Part shown: positions 17,616 to 26,774 of the stretch, piece by piece
Layout of the letters: each line of letters begins with the position of its first letter
Position numbering within the stretch: the stretch's first letter is position 1
DNA from: Reyranella humidisoli
GTDB taxonomy: Bacteria > Pseudomonadota > Alphaproteobacteria > Reyranellales > Reyranellaceae
Length of the DNA stretch: 64,000 nucleotides
Assembly: GCF_019039055.1 (NCBI RefSeq)
Contig: NZ_JAHOPB010000001.1
Coordinates: 2,392,001 to 2,456,000 of the forward strand
Direction: 5' to 3'
Made by a program: the position numbers and the translations under genes
The notes under the pieces: model-generated
The model's input: only the letters and a program-made list of their open reading frames with translations
What the model was told of the DNA's origin: nothing
The model's database searches: none

Positions 17616-18803
17616 TTGGCCGAGGAGTTGTGGCGACACGAGGCGCTGGCGCCCTATGCGACGCTGCCGTGGCGGAGCAAGGGCCGCTACCATCGCGAGG
17701 CCGAGTCGCCGAGCCGCAGCCCGTTCCAGCGTGACCGCGACCGCATCATCCACTCCGCGGCGTTCCGGCGCCTGAAGCACAAGACCCAGGTCTTCGTCTA
17801 TCACGAGGGCGACCACTACCGGACGCGCCTCACCCATTCGCTCGAGGTTGCCCAGATCACGCGCACGATCTGCCGGACGCTGCGTCTCGACGAGGATCTC
17901 GGCGAGGCCGTGGCGCTGGCCCACGATCTCGGTCACACGCCGTTCGGCCATGCCGGCGAGGAGGCGCTGCATGGCGTCATGCTGCCTTATGCCGGCTTCG
18001 ACCATAACGCCCAGACGCTGCGGATCCTCACCAAGCTCGAGGACCGCTATGCCGAATTCAACGGGCTGAACCTCACCTGGGAGACGCTCGAAGGCGCGGT
18101 GAAGCACAATGGCCCGCTGCTGAAGCCGGGCCGGACGCTGGCCGACCTGCCGGCCGCCATCGTCGAATACTGCAAGGACCACGACCTCGAACTCGACGGC
18201 CATGCCGGCCCCGAGGCGCAGGTGGCGGCGCTGAGCGACGACATCGCCTACAACAACCACGATATCGACGACGGGCTGCGGGCCGGCCTGTTCGAGGTGA
18301 AGGACCTGCTCGACCTGCCGCTGGTCGGCGAGATGTTCGCGCTGGTGACGACCAAGTATCCCGGCATCGAGCAGCCGCGGTTGATCCACGAGGCGGTGCG
18401 CCGCGTGATCAACGCCATGGTCGAGGACGTCGTGGCCGAGACGCGCCGCCGACTGAAGGAGGCCGCGCCCGCGTCGGTCGCCGACATCCGTGCGCTCGGC
18501 CGTCCGGTGGTCGCTTTCTCGGAGGCGATGACGGCGACCGAGAAGACCGTGAAGCGCTTCCTCTATACGCGCATGTACGAGCACTGGAGGCTGAATCGGT
18601 CGCACTCCAAGGCGCGTCGCGTCGTGGTCGACCTGTTCAATCTACTGTTCGCCGAGCCCAATTGCCTGCCCTCGCCCTGGCGCGAGAAGGCCGAGCAGGC
18701 CGGGTCCCATTCCCGGGCCCGCGTGGTCGCCGACTACATCGCCGGCATGACCGACCGCTACGCCCTGGACGAACACCGGCGTCTGTTCGACCTGTATTCC
18801 TGA
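17616..18803 (+). CDS. dgt: Deoxyguanosinetriphosphate triphosphohydrolase-like protein
   Basis: This 395-residue HD-domain enzyme hydrolyses dNTPs to nucleosides and triphosphate. Visible metal-binding motifs are YRTRLTHSLEVAQ, ALAHDLGHTPFGHAG and SDDIAYNNHDIDD. The start is a TTG at 17616 with AGGAGG eight bases upstream. This length is that of the alphaproteobacterial dGTPase type 2 group rather than the longer E. coli Dgt. It opens the core block and is followed by argS after an inverted-repeat spacer. Confidence 0.93.
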   Translation: MAEELWRHEALAPYATLPWRSKGRYHREAESPSRSPFQRDRDRIIHSAAFRRLKHKTQVFVYHEGDHYRTRLTHSLEVAQITRTICRTLRLDEDLGEAVALAHDLGHTPFGHAGEEALHGVMLPYAGFDHNAQTLRILTKLEDRYAEFNGLNLTWETLEGAVKHNGPLLKPGRTLADLPAAIVEYCKDHDLELDGHAGPEAQVAALSDDIAYNNHDIDDGLRAGLFEVKDLLDLPLVGEMFALVTTKYPGIEQPRLIHEAVRRVINAMVEDVVAETRRRLKEAAPASVADIRALGRPVVAFSEAMTATEKTVKRFLYTRMYEHWRLNRSHSKARRVVVDLFNLLFAEPNCLPSPWREKAEQAGSHSRARVVADYIAGMTDRYALDEHRRLFDLYS

Positions 18804-18812
18804 TCAAGATTC

Positions 18813-18940
18813 CCGTCGTCTCGATCGGAGCGCCGAAGGCGCGGCGTGGAGAGACCTCTTTTCGGCCGAAGGCCGTCAAATCGAGGAAAAAGGTCTCTCC
18901 GCTTCGCCGCGCTGCGCGCGGCTCCGGTCGAGACGACGGA
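18813..18940. repeat. Nested inverted repeat between dgt and argS
   Basis: Outer arms CCGTCGTCTCGATCGGAGC (from 18813) and GCTCCGGTCGAGACGACGG (18921-18939) are near-perfect reverse complements. Inner arms GGAGAGACCTCTTTT (18848-18862) and AAAAAGGTCTCTCC (18887-18900) pair inside them. I see no other copy of this element in the window. Confidence 0.75.
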
Positions 18941-18995
18941 AAACCGATATCGTGGGTCGGATGACAAAAGGCACGGATTCGGCAATACCCGGCCC

Positions 18996-20738
18996 ATGAA
19001 TCCCTACCGTCATTTCATCGGCGAGATCGTCGCGGCCCTCCAGTCCATGCAGGCCGCGGGGGAATTGCCCGAAAAGCTCGATTTTTCCGCCATCACGGCC
19101 GAGCCGCCGCGCGATGCCGCGCATGGCGACATCGCGACCAACGCCGCGATGGTGCTGTCCAAGGCGGCGGGCAAGAAGCCGCGCGACATCGCCGAGCCTC
19201 TGCTCGCCCGCCTCAAGGCCAATCCCGACGTGGTCGATGGCGCCGTGGCAGGGCCGGGCTTCCTCAACCTGAAGATCGCCGACGGGTTCTGGCGCGCGCG
19301 CCTCGGCGATTGCCTGAAGGCCGGCACCGCCTATGGCGATTCCAGCATGGGCAAGGGCGCCAAGGTGAACGTCGAGTATGTCTCGGCCAACCCGACCGGC
19401 CCGCTGCACGTGGCGCACGCGCGCGGCGCCATCGTGGGCGATGCCCTGTCGAACCTGCTGCACAAGGCGGGCTACGACGTCACCAAGGAATACTACATCA
19501 ACGACGCGGGCGCCCAGGTCGACAAGCTCGGACAGTCGACCTACCTGCGCTACCGCGAGGCGCTGGGCGAGACGGTCGAGTCGATCCCCGAGGGCCTCTA
19601 CCCCGGCGAGTATCTCAAGGACGTCGGCGCCTCGATCGCCAAGCGCGACGGTGCCCGCTGGATCGGCAAGCCGGAAGCCGACTGGCTGCCCGAGATGCGG
19701 GCCTTCGCCATCGCCACCCTCATGGCCGAGATCAAGGCCGACCTCGAAACGCTGGGCGTTCATATCGACGTCTTCTCGTCGGAGCGCGCGCTGGTCGAGA
19801 GCGGCGCCGTCGATAGTGCCTTCGGGGAGCTCACGCGCCAGGGCCTGATCTACCAGGGCCGGCTGGAGCCGCCGAAGGGCCAGCTGCCCGACGATTGGGA
19901 GGACCGCGAGCAGACCCTGTTCCGCGCGACCCAGTTCGGCGACGAGGTCGACCGGCCGCTCAAGAAGTCGGACGGCAGCTGGACCTACTTCGCCAACGAC
20001 ATCGCTTACCACCACGACAAGTATCGCCGCGGCTTCGCCGACATGATCGACGTGTGGGGCGCCGACCATGGCGGCTACGTCAAGCGCATGAAGGCGGCGG
20101 TGAGCGCCATCACCGCCAAGCAGGGCGAACTCGACGTCAAGCTCTGCCAGCTCGTGCGCGTGATGCGCAACGGCGAGCTGGTGCGCATGTCCAAGCGCGC
20201 CGGCACCTTCGTCACGCTGCGCGACCTTCTCGACGAGGTCGGGCCGGACGTCGTGCGCTTCACCATGCTCACGCGCAAGAACGACGCGCCGTTCGACTTC
20301 GACCTCGTGAAGGCCACCGAACAGTCACGCGACAACCCTGTCTGGTATGTCCAGTATGGCCACGCGCGGACCCGTTCCGTGATGCGCCAGGCGACGGCCG
20401 CGGGCATTGCGATAGACGGTCTCGACAGTGCGCCGCTCGACCGCCTCTCCGACGTGGGCGAGCTCGCGCTGATCCGGATGATCGCCCAGTGGCCCCGTCA
20501 GGTCGAGGCGGCGGCGGTGGCGCACGAGCCCCATCGCATCGCCTTCTATCTCTATGACCTGGCAGCCGCCTTCCACTCCCACTGGAACCGGGGACGGGAG
20601 GAGCCGGGCCTGCGCTTCGTGATCGAAGGCGACTCCGATCTCACGCGGGCGCGTCTGGCATTGGTACAGGGAATCGGTTTTGTGATAGGATCGGGATTAA
20701 AGGTCTTCGGCGTAACACCCGTCGAGGAAATGAGATAA
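18996..20738 (+). CDS. argS: Arginyl-tRNA synthetase
   Basis: This 580-residue class I aminoacyl-tRNA synthetase charges tRNA-Arg. The N-terminal Add1 domain begins [14 protein letters not shown]. The HIGH motif appears as the variant HVAH in [15 protein letters not shown], and the KMSKS region is RMSKRAGTF. The C-terminal anticodon-binding helical domain includes [20 protein letters not shown]. The ATG at 18996 fits the family's N-terminus; longer in-frame extensions run through the repeat upstream. The SPOR gene begins three bases after the stop, typical of alphaproteobacteria. Confidence 0.97.
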   Translation: MNPYRHFIGEIVAALQSMQAAGELPEKLDFSAITAEPPRDAAHGDIATNAAMVLSKAAGKKPRDIAEPLLARLKANPDVVDGAVAGPGFLNLKIADGFWRARLGDCLKAGTAYGDSSMGKGAKVNVEYVSANPTGPLHVAHARGAIVGDALSNLLHKAGYDVTKEYYINDAGAQVDKLGQSTYLRYREALGETVESIPEGLYPGEYLKDVGASIAKRDGARWIGKPEADWLPEMRAFAIATLMAEIKADLETLGVHIDVFSSERALVESGAVDSAFGELTRQGLIYQGRLEPPKGQLPDDWEDREQTLFRATQFGDEVDRPLKKSDGSWTYFANDIAYHHDKYRRGFADMIDVWGADHGGYVKRMKAAVSAITAKQGELDVKLCQLVRVMRNGELVRMSKRAGTFVTLRDLLDEVGPDVVRFTMLTRKNDAPFDFDLVKATEQSRDNPVWYVQYGHARTRSVMRQATAAGIAIDGLDSAPLDRLSDVGELALIRMIAQWPRQVEAAAVAHEPHRIAFYLYDLAAAFHSHWNRGREEPGLRFVIEGDSDLTRARLALVQGIGFVIGSGLKVFGVTPVEEMR

Positions 20739-20741
20739 AAA

Positions 20742-21662
20742 ATGCATGTTCGCCGGTCCCCCTCCGGCGACGGACCAACGATCTACCGGCCCAACGAGTC
20801 GGTAGCTGTGCGGCTCGATCCTCCGCCTCGGCCCGTCGCGCATGAACCCGATTCAATTCCCCCGCCTCCCCGGGACTCGCTGCTCATGCGGGTCAACAGA
20901 CGCCGCGGCCAGATCCTCACGGTGATGGTGTCGGTCGCCGCCGTTGCGAGCTTCGGTTCGGTCGTCTGGTGGGCGCACAACCAGGACGTCAAGGCCGGCG
21001 GCAAGGGGCTGGAGCCGCTGGTGGTGCAGGCGCCGACCACGCCCGCCCGCGTGAAGCCCGAGAATGCCGGCGGACTCGTGCCGCCGAACCAGGACAAGGA
21101 AGTCTTCAACCGGATCTCCCCCGGGGCCGTACCGGCGCAGCCCGAGAAGCTGCTGCCGATGGCTGTGACGCCCAAGCTGCCGCCGAACGGCTTGCCGCTG
21201 CCGGCCGCGCGCCCGAGGGAGACGGAGGCCGGCAAGACGCCGACGCCGCTGCAACCCGCCTCGACGGCCGCCGGCACGCCGCCGCCTGCCGGCGCTGAAC
21301 CGAAGGTGCCGGCCAATCCGCCCAACGTACAGCCCGCAACCAACACGCCGGCCGCGACCGAGAGCGGCCCCAGCATAGCGAGCCTGATCGAGAACATGTC
21401 CGGCCCGACCGGCGGCTGGCGCATCCAGGTCGCCTCGGTGAAGAGCGAGGACATCGCCAAGTCGACCTGGGCGCGGCTGCAGAGCGCGCATGGTGGCGAG
21501 CTTTCGAGCCTGCGCATGCAGGCGGTCCGGGTCGATCTCGGCGACCGTGGCGTCTGGTATCGAGTGCAGGCCGGACCGCTCGACGAGAAGCAGGCCCATT
21601 CGGTCTGTGCCTCGCTGAAGGCCCGCAAGGCCGACTGCGTCTCGGTCCCACCCGCCCGCTAG
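20742..21662 (+). CDS. SPOR-domain membrane protein
   Basis: This 306-residue protein has a cytoplasmic N-terminal segment, one transmembrane helix (about residues 58-78, ILTVMVSVAAVASFGSVVWW), a long Pro/Ala-rich periplasmic linker and a C-terminal SPOR domain (about 222-303). The SPOR domain starts GGWRIQVASVKSEDIAKSTW and ends with VQAGPLDEKQAHSVCASL. SPOR domains bind denuded peptidoglycan at the division site. The position between argS and nagZ is conserved in alphaproteobacteria. Confidence 0.93.
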   Translation: MHVRRSPSGDGPTIYRPNESVAVRLDPPPRPVAHEPDSIPPPPRDSLLMRVNRRRGQILTVMVSVAAVASFGSVVWWAHNQDVKAGGKGLEPLVVQAPTTPARVKPENAGGLVPPNQDKEVFNRISPGAVPAQPEKLLPMAVTPKLPPNGLPLPAARPRETEAGKTPTPLQPASTAAGTPPPAGAEPKVPANPPNVQPATNTPAATESGPSIASLIENMSGPTGGWRIQVASVKSEDIAKSTWARLQSAHGGELSSLRMQAVRVDLGDRGVWYRVQAGPLDEKQAHSVCASLKARKADCVSVPPAR

Positions 21663-21707
21663 GGGCTTTCCGATGTGTCTCGAAGCGTCGGAATTCGGAA
21701 CCGATCT

Positions 21708-21893
21708 CTTCCCCATTCAGATGGGGAAGTGCCACGTCATACCGGGCGATGGGGTCATCGGCCGAGCAAGGCTCGGCCGTCCGAGTGGCAGGACATCGCC
21801 TTGCGATGTCCGGGAGCGTCGGAGAATGAACGACAGCCTCATGACCCCTCCGTCGGCTTCGCCGCCACCTCCCCATTTGAATGGGGAGGAAAG
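21708..21893. repeat. Composite palindromic repeat, family B, copy 1
   Basis: This stretch fills the gap between the SPOR gene and nagZ. It contains a CCCCATTCAGATGGGG hairpin (from about 21712), then a GGCCGAGCAAGGCTCGGCC hairpin, then GGACATCGCCTTGCGATGTCC, then CATGACCCCTCCGTCGGC, and a closing CCTCCCCATTTGAATGGGGA. The same modules recur, in part, at 29521-29588, 30535-30650 and 37437-37574. Confidence 0.85.
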
Positions 21894-21914
21894 TGACTAC
21901 GGGACATTTTCCAG

Positions 21915-22946
21915 ATGAGCAGGCCCCGCGCGCTTATCCTGGGCTGCGCCGGGCCGGACCTCACGACGGAGGAGCGTGCGTTCTTCCGCGACGCCGATCC
22001 GCTGGGTTTCATCCTGTTCGCGCGCAACATCGACACGGTCGAGCGCGCACGGCGGCTGGTCGACGATCTGCGGTCCTGCGTAGCGCGATCCGATGCACCG
22101 GTCCTGATCGACCAGGAAGGCGGCAGGGTCGCGCGCCTGCGTCCCCCGAACTGGCGCAAGGCGCCTCCGGCCCGCCTGCTGGGCGACCTCTACGCCCGCA
22201 ACCCGGAGCAGGGGCTGGAAGCCACCAGGCTCAACTCACGCCTGCTGGCGGCCGACGTGGCCTCGATCGGCTGCGACGTGGATTGCCTGCCCGTGCTCGA
22301 CATCGCCTTTCCCGAGACCCATGCCGTGATCGGCGACCGGGCCTATGCCGATCGGCCCGAGCCGGTGGCGGCGCTGGGCCGCGCGGCGGCCGAGGGCCTG
22401 CTGGCCGAAGGGGTAATGCCGGTCATCAAGCATATTCCCGGCCACGGCCGTGCGACGGTCGACAGTCACGAGGCATTGCCGACCGTGACGGCCTCGCGCG
22501 CCGAGCTGGAGCGCACCGACTTCGTGCCGTTCCAGCTGCTCTCGGACCTGCCCTGGGCGATGACGGGGCACCTCCTGTTCGAGGCGATCGATCCGAAAGA
22601 GTGCATCACGGTATCGGCGGGTGCCGTACAGGACGTGATCCGCACCCATATCGGCTTCGATGGGCTGCTGCTGTCGGATGACCTTTCGATGCAGGCGCTG
22701 GGCGGCTCCTTGGGCGATCGCGCGGCCCGGGCGCTGGCGGCCGGCTGCGACGTCGCTCTCCACTGTAACGGCAAGATGCCGGAAATGGTCGAGATCGTGG
22801 GCCGCACCGGCCCCATGACCGAGGCCGCCGGCCGTCGGTTCCAGGCCGGCCGCTCCTTTCTGGCGCGGCATCGTGCCCCTGCCGGCGGCAGGGGCTTGGC
22901 CGATGCGGCGCGGCGGGTCGCCGAACTCCTCCCGGAATGGGGATAA
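21915..22946 (+). CDS. nagZ: Beta-N-acetylhexosaminidase (peptidoglycan recycling)
   Basis: This 343-residue cytosolic family 3 glycoside hydrolase releases GlcNAc from muropeptides during wall recycling. Landmarks are GFILFARNID, LIDQEGGRVARL, the catalytic-loop KHIPGHGRATVDSH with the general acid His-Asp pair, and LLSDDLSMQAL containing the nucleophile Asp. It lies between the SPOR gene and scpA, the usual alphaproteobacterial order. Confidence 0.96.
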   Translation: MSRPRALILGCAGPDLTTEERAFFRDADPLGFILFARNIDTVERARRLVDDLRSCVARSDAPVLIDQEGGRVARLRPPNWRKAPPARLLGDLYARNPEQGLEATRLNSRLLAADVASIGCDVDCLPVLDIAFPETHAVIGDRAYADRPEPVAALGRAAAEGLLAEGVMPVIKHIPGHGRATVDSHEALPTVTASRAELERTDFVPFQLLSDLPWAMTGHLLFEAIDPKECITVSAGAVQDVIRTHIGFDGLLLSDDLSMQALGGSLGDRAARALAAGCDVALHCNGKMPEMVEIVGRTGPMTEAAGRRFQAGRSFLARHRAPAGGRGLADAARRVAELLPEWG

Positions 22947-23000
22947 GGCGCTACCAAATCCTGTGGCGGCAGGCGCTTTCGCTGACTAAACCGGGACTGC

Positions 23001-23831
23001 ATGACCGATTCCGCCAGCCCGCCACCTGAGGACGCGCCCGCGCCCGCCGTCGCCGACACGTTCGGCGCGGGTGGCCCGGACGTCATCGCGCCGGGCGAGG
23101 GCGAGCTGATCGTCAACCTCGAAGGCTTCGAAGGCCCGCTCGACCTGCTGCTGACCTTGGCACGCGACCAGAAGGTCGACCTGCGCAAGATCTCGATGGT
23201 GGCGCTGGTCGATCAGTACCTCTCCCACATCCACCAGGCGCGGCGCATGCGGCTGGAGCTGGCGGCCGACTATCTCGTCATGGCGGCCTGGCTCGCCTAC
23301 CTGAAGTCGCGCCTGCTGCTGCCGGAGCCACCGGCCGGCGAGGAGCCGTCGGGCCAGGAGATGGCCGACGCGCTGCAATGGCAGCTGCGCCGCCTCGAGG
23401 CGATGCAGGAGGCCGGCGCCCGCCTGATGGCGCGGCCGCAGCTCGGCCGGGACATCTTCGCGCGTGGCCAGCCCGAGGGCATCGTCGTGGTGCGCCGTGC
23501 GATCTGGGACGTGAAGCTCTACGACCTGCTGAGCGCCTACGGCTCGCAGGTCCGGCCGAAGGATGCCGATACCTACCAGATCGAGCCGATGCAGTTCTTC
23601 TCGGTCGAGGAGGCGGCGGAACGGCTCGGTCGGATGCTGGGCATCGCCATCGACTGGCAGTCGCTCGAAGCTTTCCTGCCGGCCGGCCTCACCGATCCGG
23701 CGCGCCGCCGCTCGGCGATCGCCGCGACCTTCGTCGCCGGCCTGCAGCTCGCCAAGGATGGCCAGATCGAGTTGCGCCAGACCGAACGCTTCGGCCCCAT
23801 CCATCTGCGTAAACGTACCGACCAGCAGTGA
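23001..23831 (+). CDS. scpA: Segregation and condensation protein A
   Basis: This 276-residue kleisin bridges SMC heads in chromosome condensation. After a short Pro/Ala-rich lead the conserved part begins LIVNLEGFEGPLDLLLTLA with KVDLRKISMVALVDQYL. The middle has AADYLVMAAWLAYLKSRLLL, and the C-terminal winged-helix part follows. Its TGA overlaps the GTG of scpB by GTGA, so the two subunits are translationally coupled. Confidence 0.96.
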   Translation: MTDSASPPPEDAPAPAVADTFGAGGPDVIAPGEGELIVNLEGFEGPLDLLLTLARDQKVDLRKISMVALVDQYLSHIHQARRMRLELAADYLVMAAWLAYLKSRLLLPEPPAGEEPSGQEMADALQWQLRRLEAMQEAGARLMARPQLGRDIFARGQPEGIVVVRRAIWDVKLYDLLSAYGSQVRPKDADTYQIEPMQFFSVEEAAERLGRMLGIAIDWQSLEAFLPAGLTDPARRRSAIAATFVAGLQLAKDGQIELRQTERFGPIHLRKRTDQQ

Positions 23832-24982
23832 CGGTCCCCGACATGTCAGACATCGAAAACGCCACTCCGACCGTCGAAGAGCCCGAAGCGCTCGAACTCG
23901 TCCGCCAGCGTGCCGCCGGCAAGGAGAAGGCCGAGGATGATGATGAGGACGACGACGAGTCGGATGACGATTCCGAAGATGATGACGATGACGATTCGGA
24001 TGATGAAGACGGCGACGATGAAGACGAGGACGAGGACGAGGACGAAGAAGACGACGAGTCGGACGACGATGACGCCGACGAAGACAAGGATGACGACGAC
24101 GCCGACGAGGACGATGGCGACGACGAGGATGTGGACGGCGAGGATGGCGATGAGGACGAGCAGCCTGCAAAGGCAGCCCTAGCCGACGAGCCCGCGGCGG
24201 AAGCCTCGACCGAAGAGGCACTCGTCGAAGCCGTGTCCGAAGAAGCGGTGGCTGTCGCGACCGCTGCCGCTGTCGCGACCGCTGCCGCTGTGGCGACCGC
24301 GGTTGCCGCTGCCGCCGGACCGGTTGTTACTGACGTCGTGTCACCCGACCATGCCCAGCATCTGCGCCTGCTCGAGGCCCTGGTCTTCGCCGGTACCCAG
24401 GCGCTGGACGAGAAGGAGCTGGCCGAGCGCCTGCCCAACGATGCCGACGTGAAGCGCCTCGTGGCCGACCTCGCCGAGATGTATGCCGGCCGTGGCGTGA
24501 ACCTGGTGAAGGTGGCGGGCGGCTACGCCTTCCGCACGGCGCCGGACCTTTCGGAGAAGCTCAAGATCGAGCGGCCGGTGACGCGCAAACTGTCGCGGGC
24601 CTCGGTCGAGACGCTGGCCATCATCGCCTACCACCAGCCGGTGACGCGCGCGGAAATCGAGCAGGTCCGCGGTGTCGGCCTCAGCAAGGGCACGCTGGAC
24701 CTGCTGTTCGAGCAGAACTGGATCAAGCCGATGGGCCGCCGGCGCGCGCCCGGCAAGCCGGTGACCTGGGGTACGACCGATTTCTTTCTCGAGCATTTCG
24801 GCCTGCCGAGCCTCGACGACCTGCCGGGCCAGGAAGAACTGAAGGCCGCGGGCCTCCTGGATGCGCGCGCCCAACCCCCGATATTCAGGCCGGATGAGGC
24901 CGATCTGCCGCTCGAGCCGACGGAGGACGAGCCCGACGAGCCTCTCGCCGTCGAGGAGAAAGCCGGGGGGCAGGCGCGCTGA
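23828..24982 (+). CDS. scpB: Segregation and condensation protein B with long hyperacidic N-terminal extension
   Basis: The C-terminal half (about residues 172-345) is a normal ScpB with two winged helices: LRLLEALVFAGTQALDEKEL, RPVTRKLSRASVETLAIIAY and HQPVTRAEIEQVRGV. ScpB dimers bind ScpA in the SMC complex. Unusually, about 170 residues precede it. Residues 36-111 are almost only Asp/Glu with a few Ser, Gly and Ala, followed by an Ala/Val/Thr-rich stretch (AVATAAAVATAAAVATAVAA). The protein is 384 residues against roughly 200 for common ScpB. The GTG start overlaps scpA; an ATG at 23843 is the alternative. No frameshift is evident. Confidence 0.94.
   Translation: MTVPDMSDIENATPTVEEPEALELVRQRAAGKEKAEDDDEDDDESDDDSEDDDDDDSDDEDGDDEDEDEDEDEEDDESDDDDADEDKDDDDADEDDGDDEDVDGEDGDEDEQPAKAALADEPAAEASTEEALVEAVSEEAVAVATAAAVATAAAVATAVAAAAGPVVTDVVSPDHAQHLRLLEALVFAGTQALDEKELAERLPNDADVKRLVADLAEMYAGRGVNLVKVAGGYAFRTAPDLSEKLKIERPVTRKLSRASVETLAIIAYHQPVTRAEIEQVRGVGLSKGTLDLLFEQNWIKPMGRRRAPGKPVTWGTTDFFLEHFGLPSLDDLPGQEELKAAGLLDARAQPPIFRPDEADLPLEPTEDEPDEPLAVEEKAGGQAR
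23933..24160 (+). repeat. Low-complexity GAC/GAT/GAG/GAA tract inside scpB
   Basis: About 228 bases made almost entirely of Asp and Glu codons with short GACGAGGACGAG-type repeats. It encodes the acidic segment of ScpB and is a probable site of length variation by slippage. Confidence 0.9.
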
Positions 24983-25092
24983 CGCCCCAGAACCACCTTA
25001 TTCGGGCGGTTGCCGTGGCTTCGCAGCGGATGCCATAATCGGCATTCGTTATTCGACACGCCGATTGAAAATCGACTTGGGAGCATTTTGAA

Positions 25093-25365
25093 ATGGGTAG
25101 CTTCAGCGTATGGCACTGGCTGATCGTGCTGGCCGTCGTGCTGCTGCTGTTCGGCGGTCGCGGCAAGGTCTCGCAGCTCATGGGCGACTTCGGCAAGGGC
25201 CTCTCGGCCTTCAAGAAGGGCGTCGGGGGCGCGCAGGAAGAGACTCCGCCGCAGGCTCAGCCGGGCACGCAGCCGGGCGACACCGCCAAGCCGATCTCGG
25301 CTCAGGCGACGACCACGCCGCCGGGTGGCACGGTTCACCATCAGGACAGTGCCGCCAAGGTCTAA
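25093..25365 (+). CDS. tatA: Sec-independent protein translocase subunit TatA
   Basis: This 90-residue protein has one N-terminal transmembrane helix ([20 protein letters not shown]), followed by the amphipathic helix with [18 protein letters not shown] and a hydrophilic Pro/Gln-rich tail. TatA multimers form the export pore for folded proteins. It is the first of tatA-tatB-tatC, and both Bug receptors and other redox proteins in the window carry Arg-pair leaders that could use the pathway. Confidence 0.96.
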   Translation: MGSFSVWHWLIVLAVVLLLFGGRGKVSQLMGDFGKGLSAFKKGVGGAQEETPPQAQPGTQPGDTAKPISAQATTTPPGGTVHHQDSAAKV

Positions 25366-25392
25366 AGCGGCGCTGTGAGGGCCTGAACGGCC

Positions 25393-25887
25393 ATGTTTGG
25401 CATCGATAGTCCGGAACTTCTGGTCATCGCGGTCGTGGCGCTCGTCGTCATCGGCCCGAAGGAACTGCCCGGCATGCTGCGCAGCTGGGGCAAGTGGATG
25501 GCCCAGATGCGCGGCATGGCTTCGGAATTCCGCGGCCATGTCGACGAAATGGTGCGGCAGGCTGACATCGACGACGTGAAGAAGCAGCTCACCGGCAGCC
25601 AGGGTCTCGACCTGCAGGCGCTCGATCCCACCCGGGAGATCAAGAGTGCGCTGCAGGAGGGCATGGCCGAGGGCGAGAAGGCCATGGCCGAGGCCAAGGC
25701 CCAGATCGACAATCCGCTGGTCGAGCCGGAATCCGCGCCCCAGATCGCGGCCGAGCCGGCCCTCGAGACCGCAACCGCCGCAGTGACCGCGGAGGCTGCA
25801 CCAGCCGCCGAACCGGCGCCTTCGGCCAGCGAACCTGCGGTGCCTGCAGCCGATGAGAAGCCGGCCAAGGCCGTCGCGGTCGGCTAG
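25393..25887 (+). CDS. tatB: Sec-independent protein translocase subunit TatB
   Basis: This 164-residue protein starts MFGIDSPELLVIAVVALVVI followed by GPKELPGMLRSWGKWM, the classic TatB helix, hinge and amphipathic helix. The rest is an Ala/Glu/Pro-rich tail. With TatC it forms the signal-peptide receptor. Confidence 0.96.
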   Translation: MFGIDSPELLVIAVVALVVIGPKELPGMLRSWGKWMAQMRGMASEFRGHVDEMVRQADIDDVKKQLTGSQGLDLQALDPTREIKSALQEGMAEGEKAMAEAKAQIDNPLVEPESAPQIAAEPALETATAAVTAEAAPAAEPAPSASEPAVPAADEKPAKAVAVG

Positions 25888-25956
25888 CGCCAACTTGCGC
25901 TTTGAATTGCGCACCAAAGGGCGGCATAACGCGGCTCCCAATCTGCGAGCCCTTCC

Positions 25957-26772
25957 GTGACCCAGGCGCACGACGGACCTGAAGACGACAAACCGATGCC
26001 GCTGCTCGATCACCTGGTCGAGCTGCGCAAGCGCCTGATCTATGCGCTGGTCTGCTTCTTCGCCGTCTTCTTCGTCACCTTCTACTTCGCCAAGCCGCTC
26101 TTCTCGTTCCTGATCCAGCCGGCGCTGGCTGACGGCTACAAGGTCGTCGTCCTCGACATCTTCGAGTTCTTCTTCGTCACGGTGAAGCTGTCGGCGTTCG
26201 TGGCGCTGATCGTAGGCTTTCCGTTGATCGCGGTGCAGATCTGGCTGTTCGTGGCGCCGGGGCTCTATCGCCACGAGAAGCGCGCCTTCATCCCGTTTCT
26301 CGTCGCCACGCCGTTCATGTTCTATGCCGGCTGCGCGCTGATGTATTACATCGTGCTGCCGTACGTGATCAATTTCATGCTGGGGCAGTACGCGCCGCCC
26401 GACATCGAGAAGACGCTGCGGTCGTCGGACTATCTCGAACGCATCCTGCAGCTCGTCTTCGCCTTCGGCTTCGCCTTCGAGGTCCCGGTCCTGCTGACCC
26501 TGCTGATCCAGGTCGGCATTACCAGCTCGGAGGGGCTGAGGTCGAAGCGCCGCTACGCCGTCGTCGTGGCCTTCATCATCGCCGCCGTCCTGGCGCCGCC
26601 CGATGTCGTCAGCCAGATCGCGCTCGCGATCCCGCTGATGGCCTTCTACGAGATCTCCATCCTGATCGGCGGCGTGATCGAGCGGAAGCGGGCTGCCGCG
26701 GACAAGGCGGCCGAAGAGGCTGAGCAGAAAGCCGAGGAAGCCGCCAAGGCCGGCGACGGATCCGGCAGCTAG
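25957..26772 (+). CDS. tatC: Sec-independent protein translocase subunit TatC
   Basis: This 271-residue polytopic protein has six hydrophobic helices and the conserved cytoplasmic N-terminus [18 protein letters not shown]. The periplasmic loop [14 protein letters not shown] and the [16 protein letters not shown] helix are also visible. The start is a GTG at 25957; an ATG at 25996 would drop only the polar lead. The C-terminal tail is Lys/Glu/Ala-rich. serS follows two bases after the stop. Confidence 0.96.
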   Translation: MTQAHDGPEDDKPMPLLDHLVELRKRLIYALVCFFAVFFVTFYFAKPLFSFLIQPALADGYKVVVLDIFEFFFVTVKLSAFVALIVGFPLIAVQIWLFVAPGLYRHEKRAFIPFLVATPFMFYAGCALMYYIVLPYVINFMLGQYAPPDIEKTLRSSDYLERILQLVFAFGFAFEVPVLLTLLIQVGITSSEGLRSKRRYAVVVAFIIAAVLAPPDVVSQIALAIPLMAFYEISILIGGVIERKRAAADKAAEEAEQKAEEAAKAGDGSGS

Positions 26773-26774
26773 CC

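Noticed and set aside
21708..21893. Possible CRISPR array from repeated palindromes
   Set aside because: The units are not regularly spaced, differ from one another, no spacers of constant length exist, and no cas genes are present.
23689..24438. A Ser-rich minus-strand frame opposite the scpB acidic tract
   Set aside because: It is simply the reverse complement of GAC/GAT/GAG codons (polyserine) and has no start site or homologous features.
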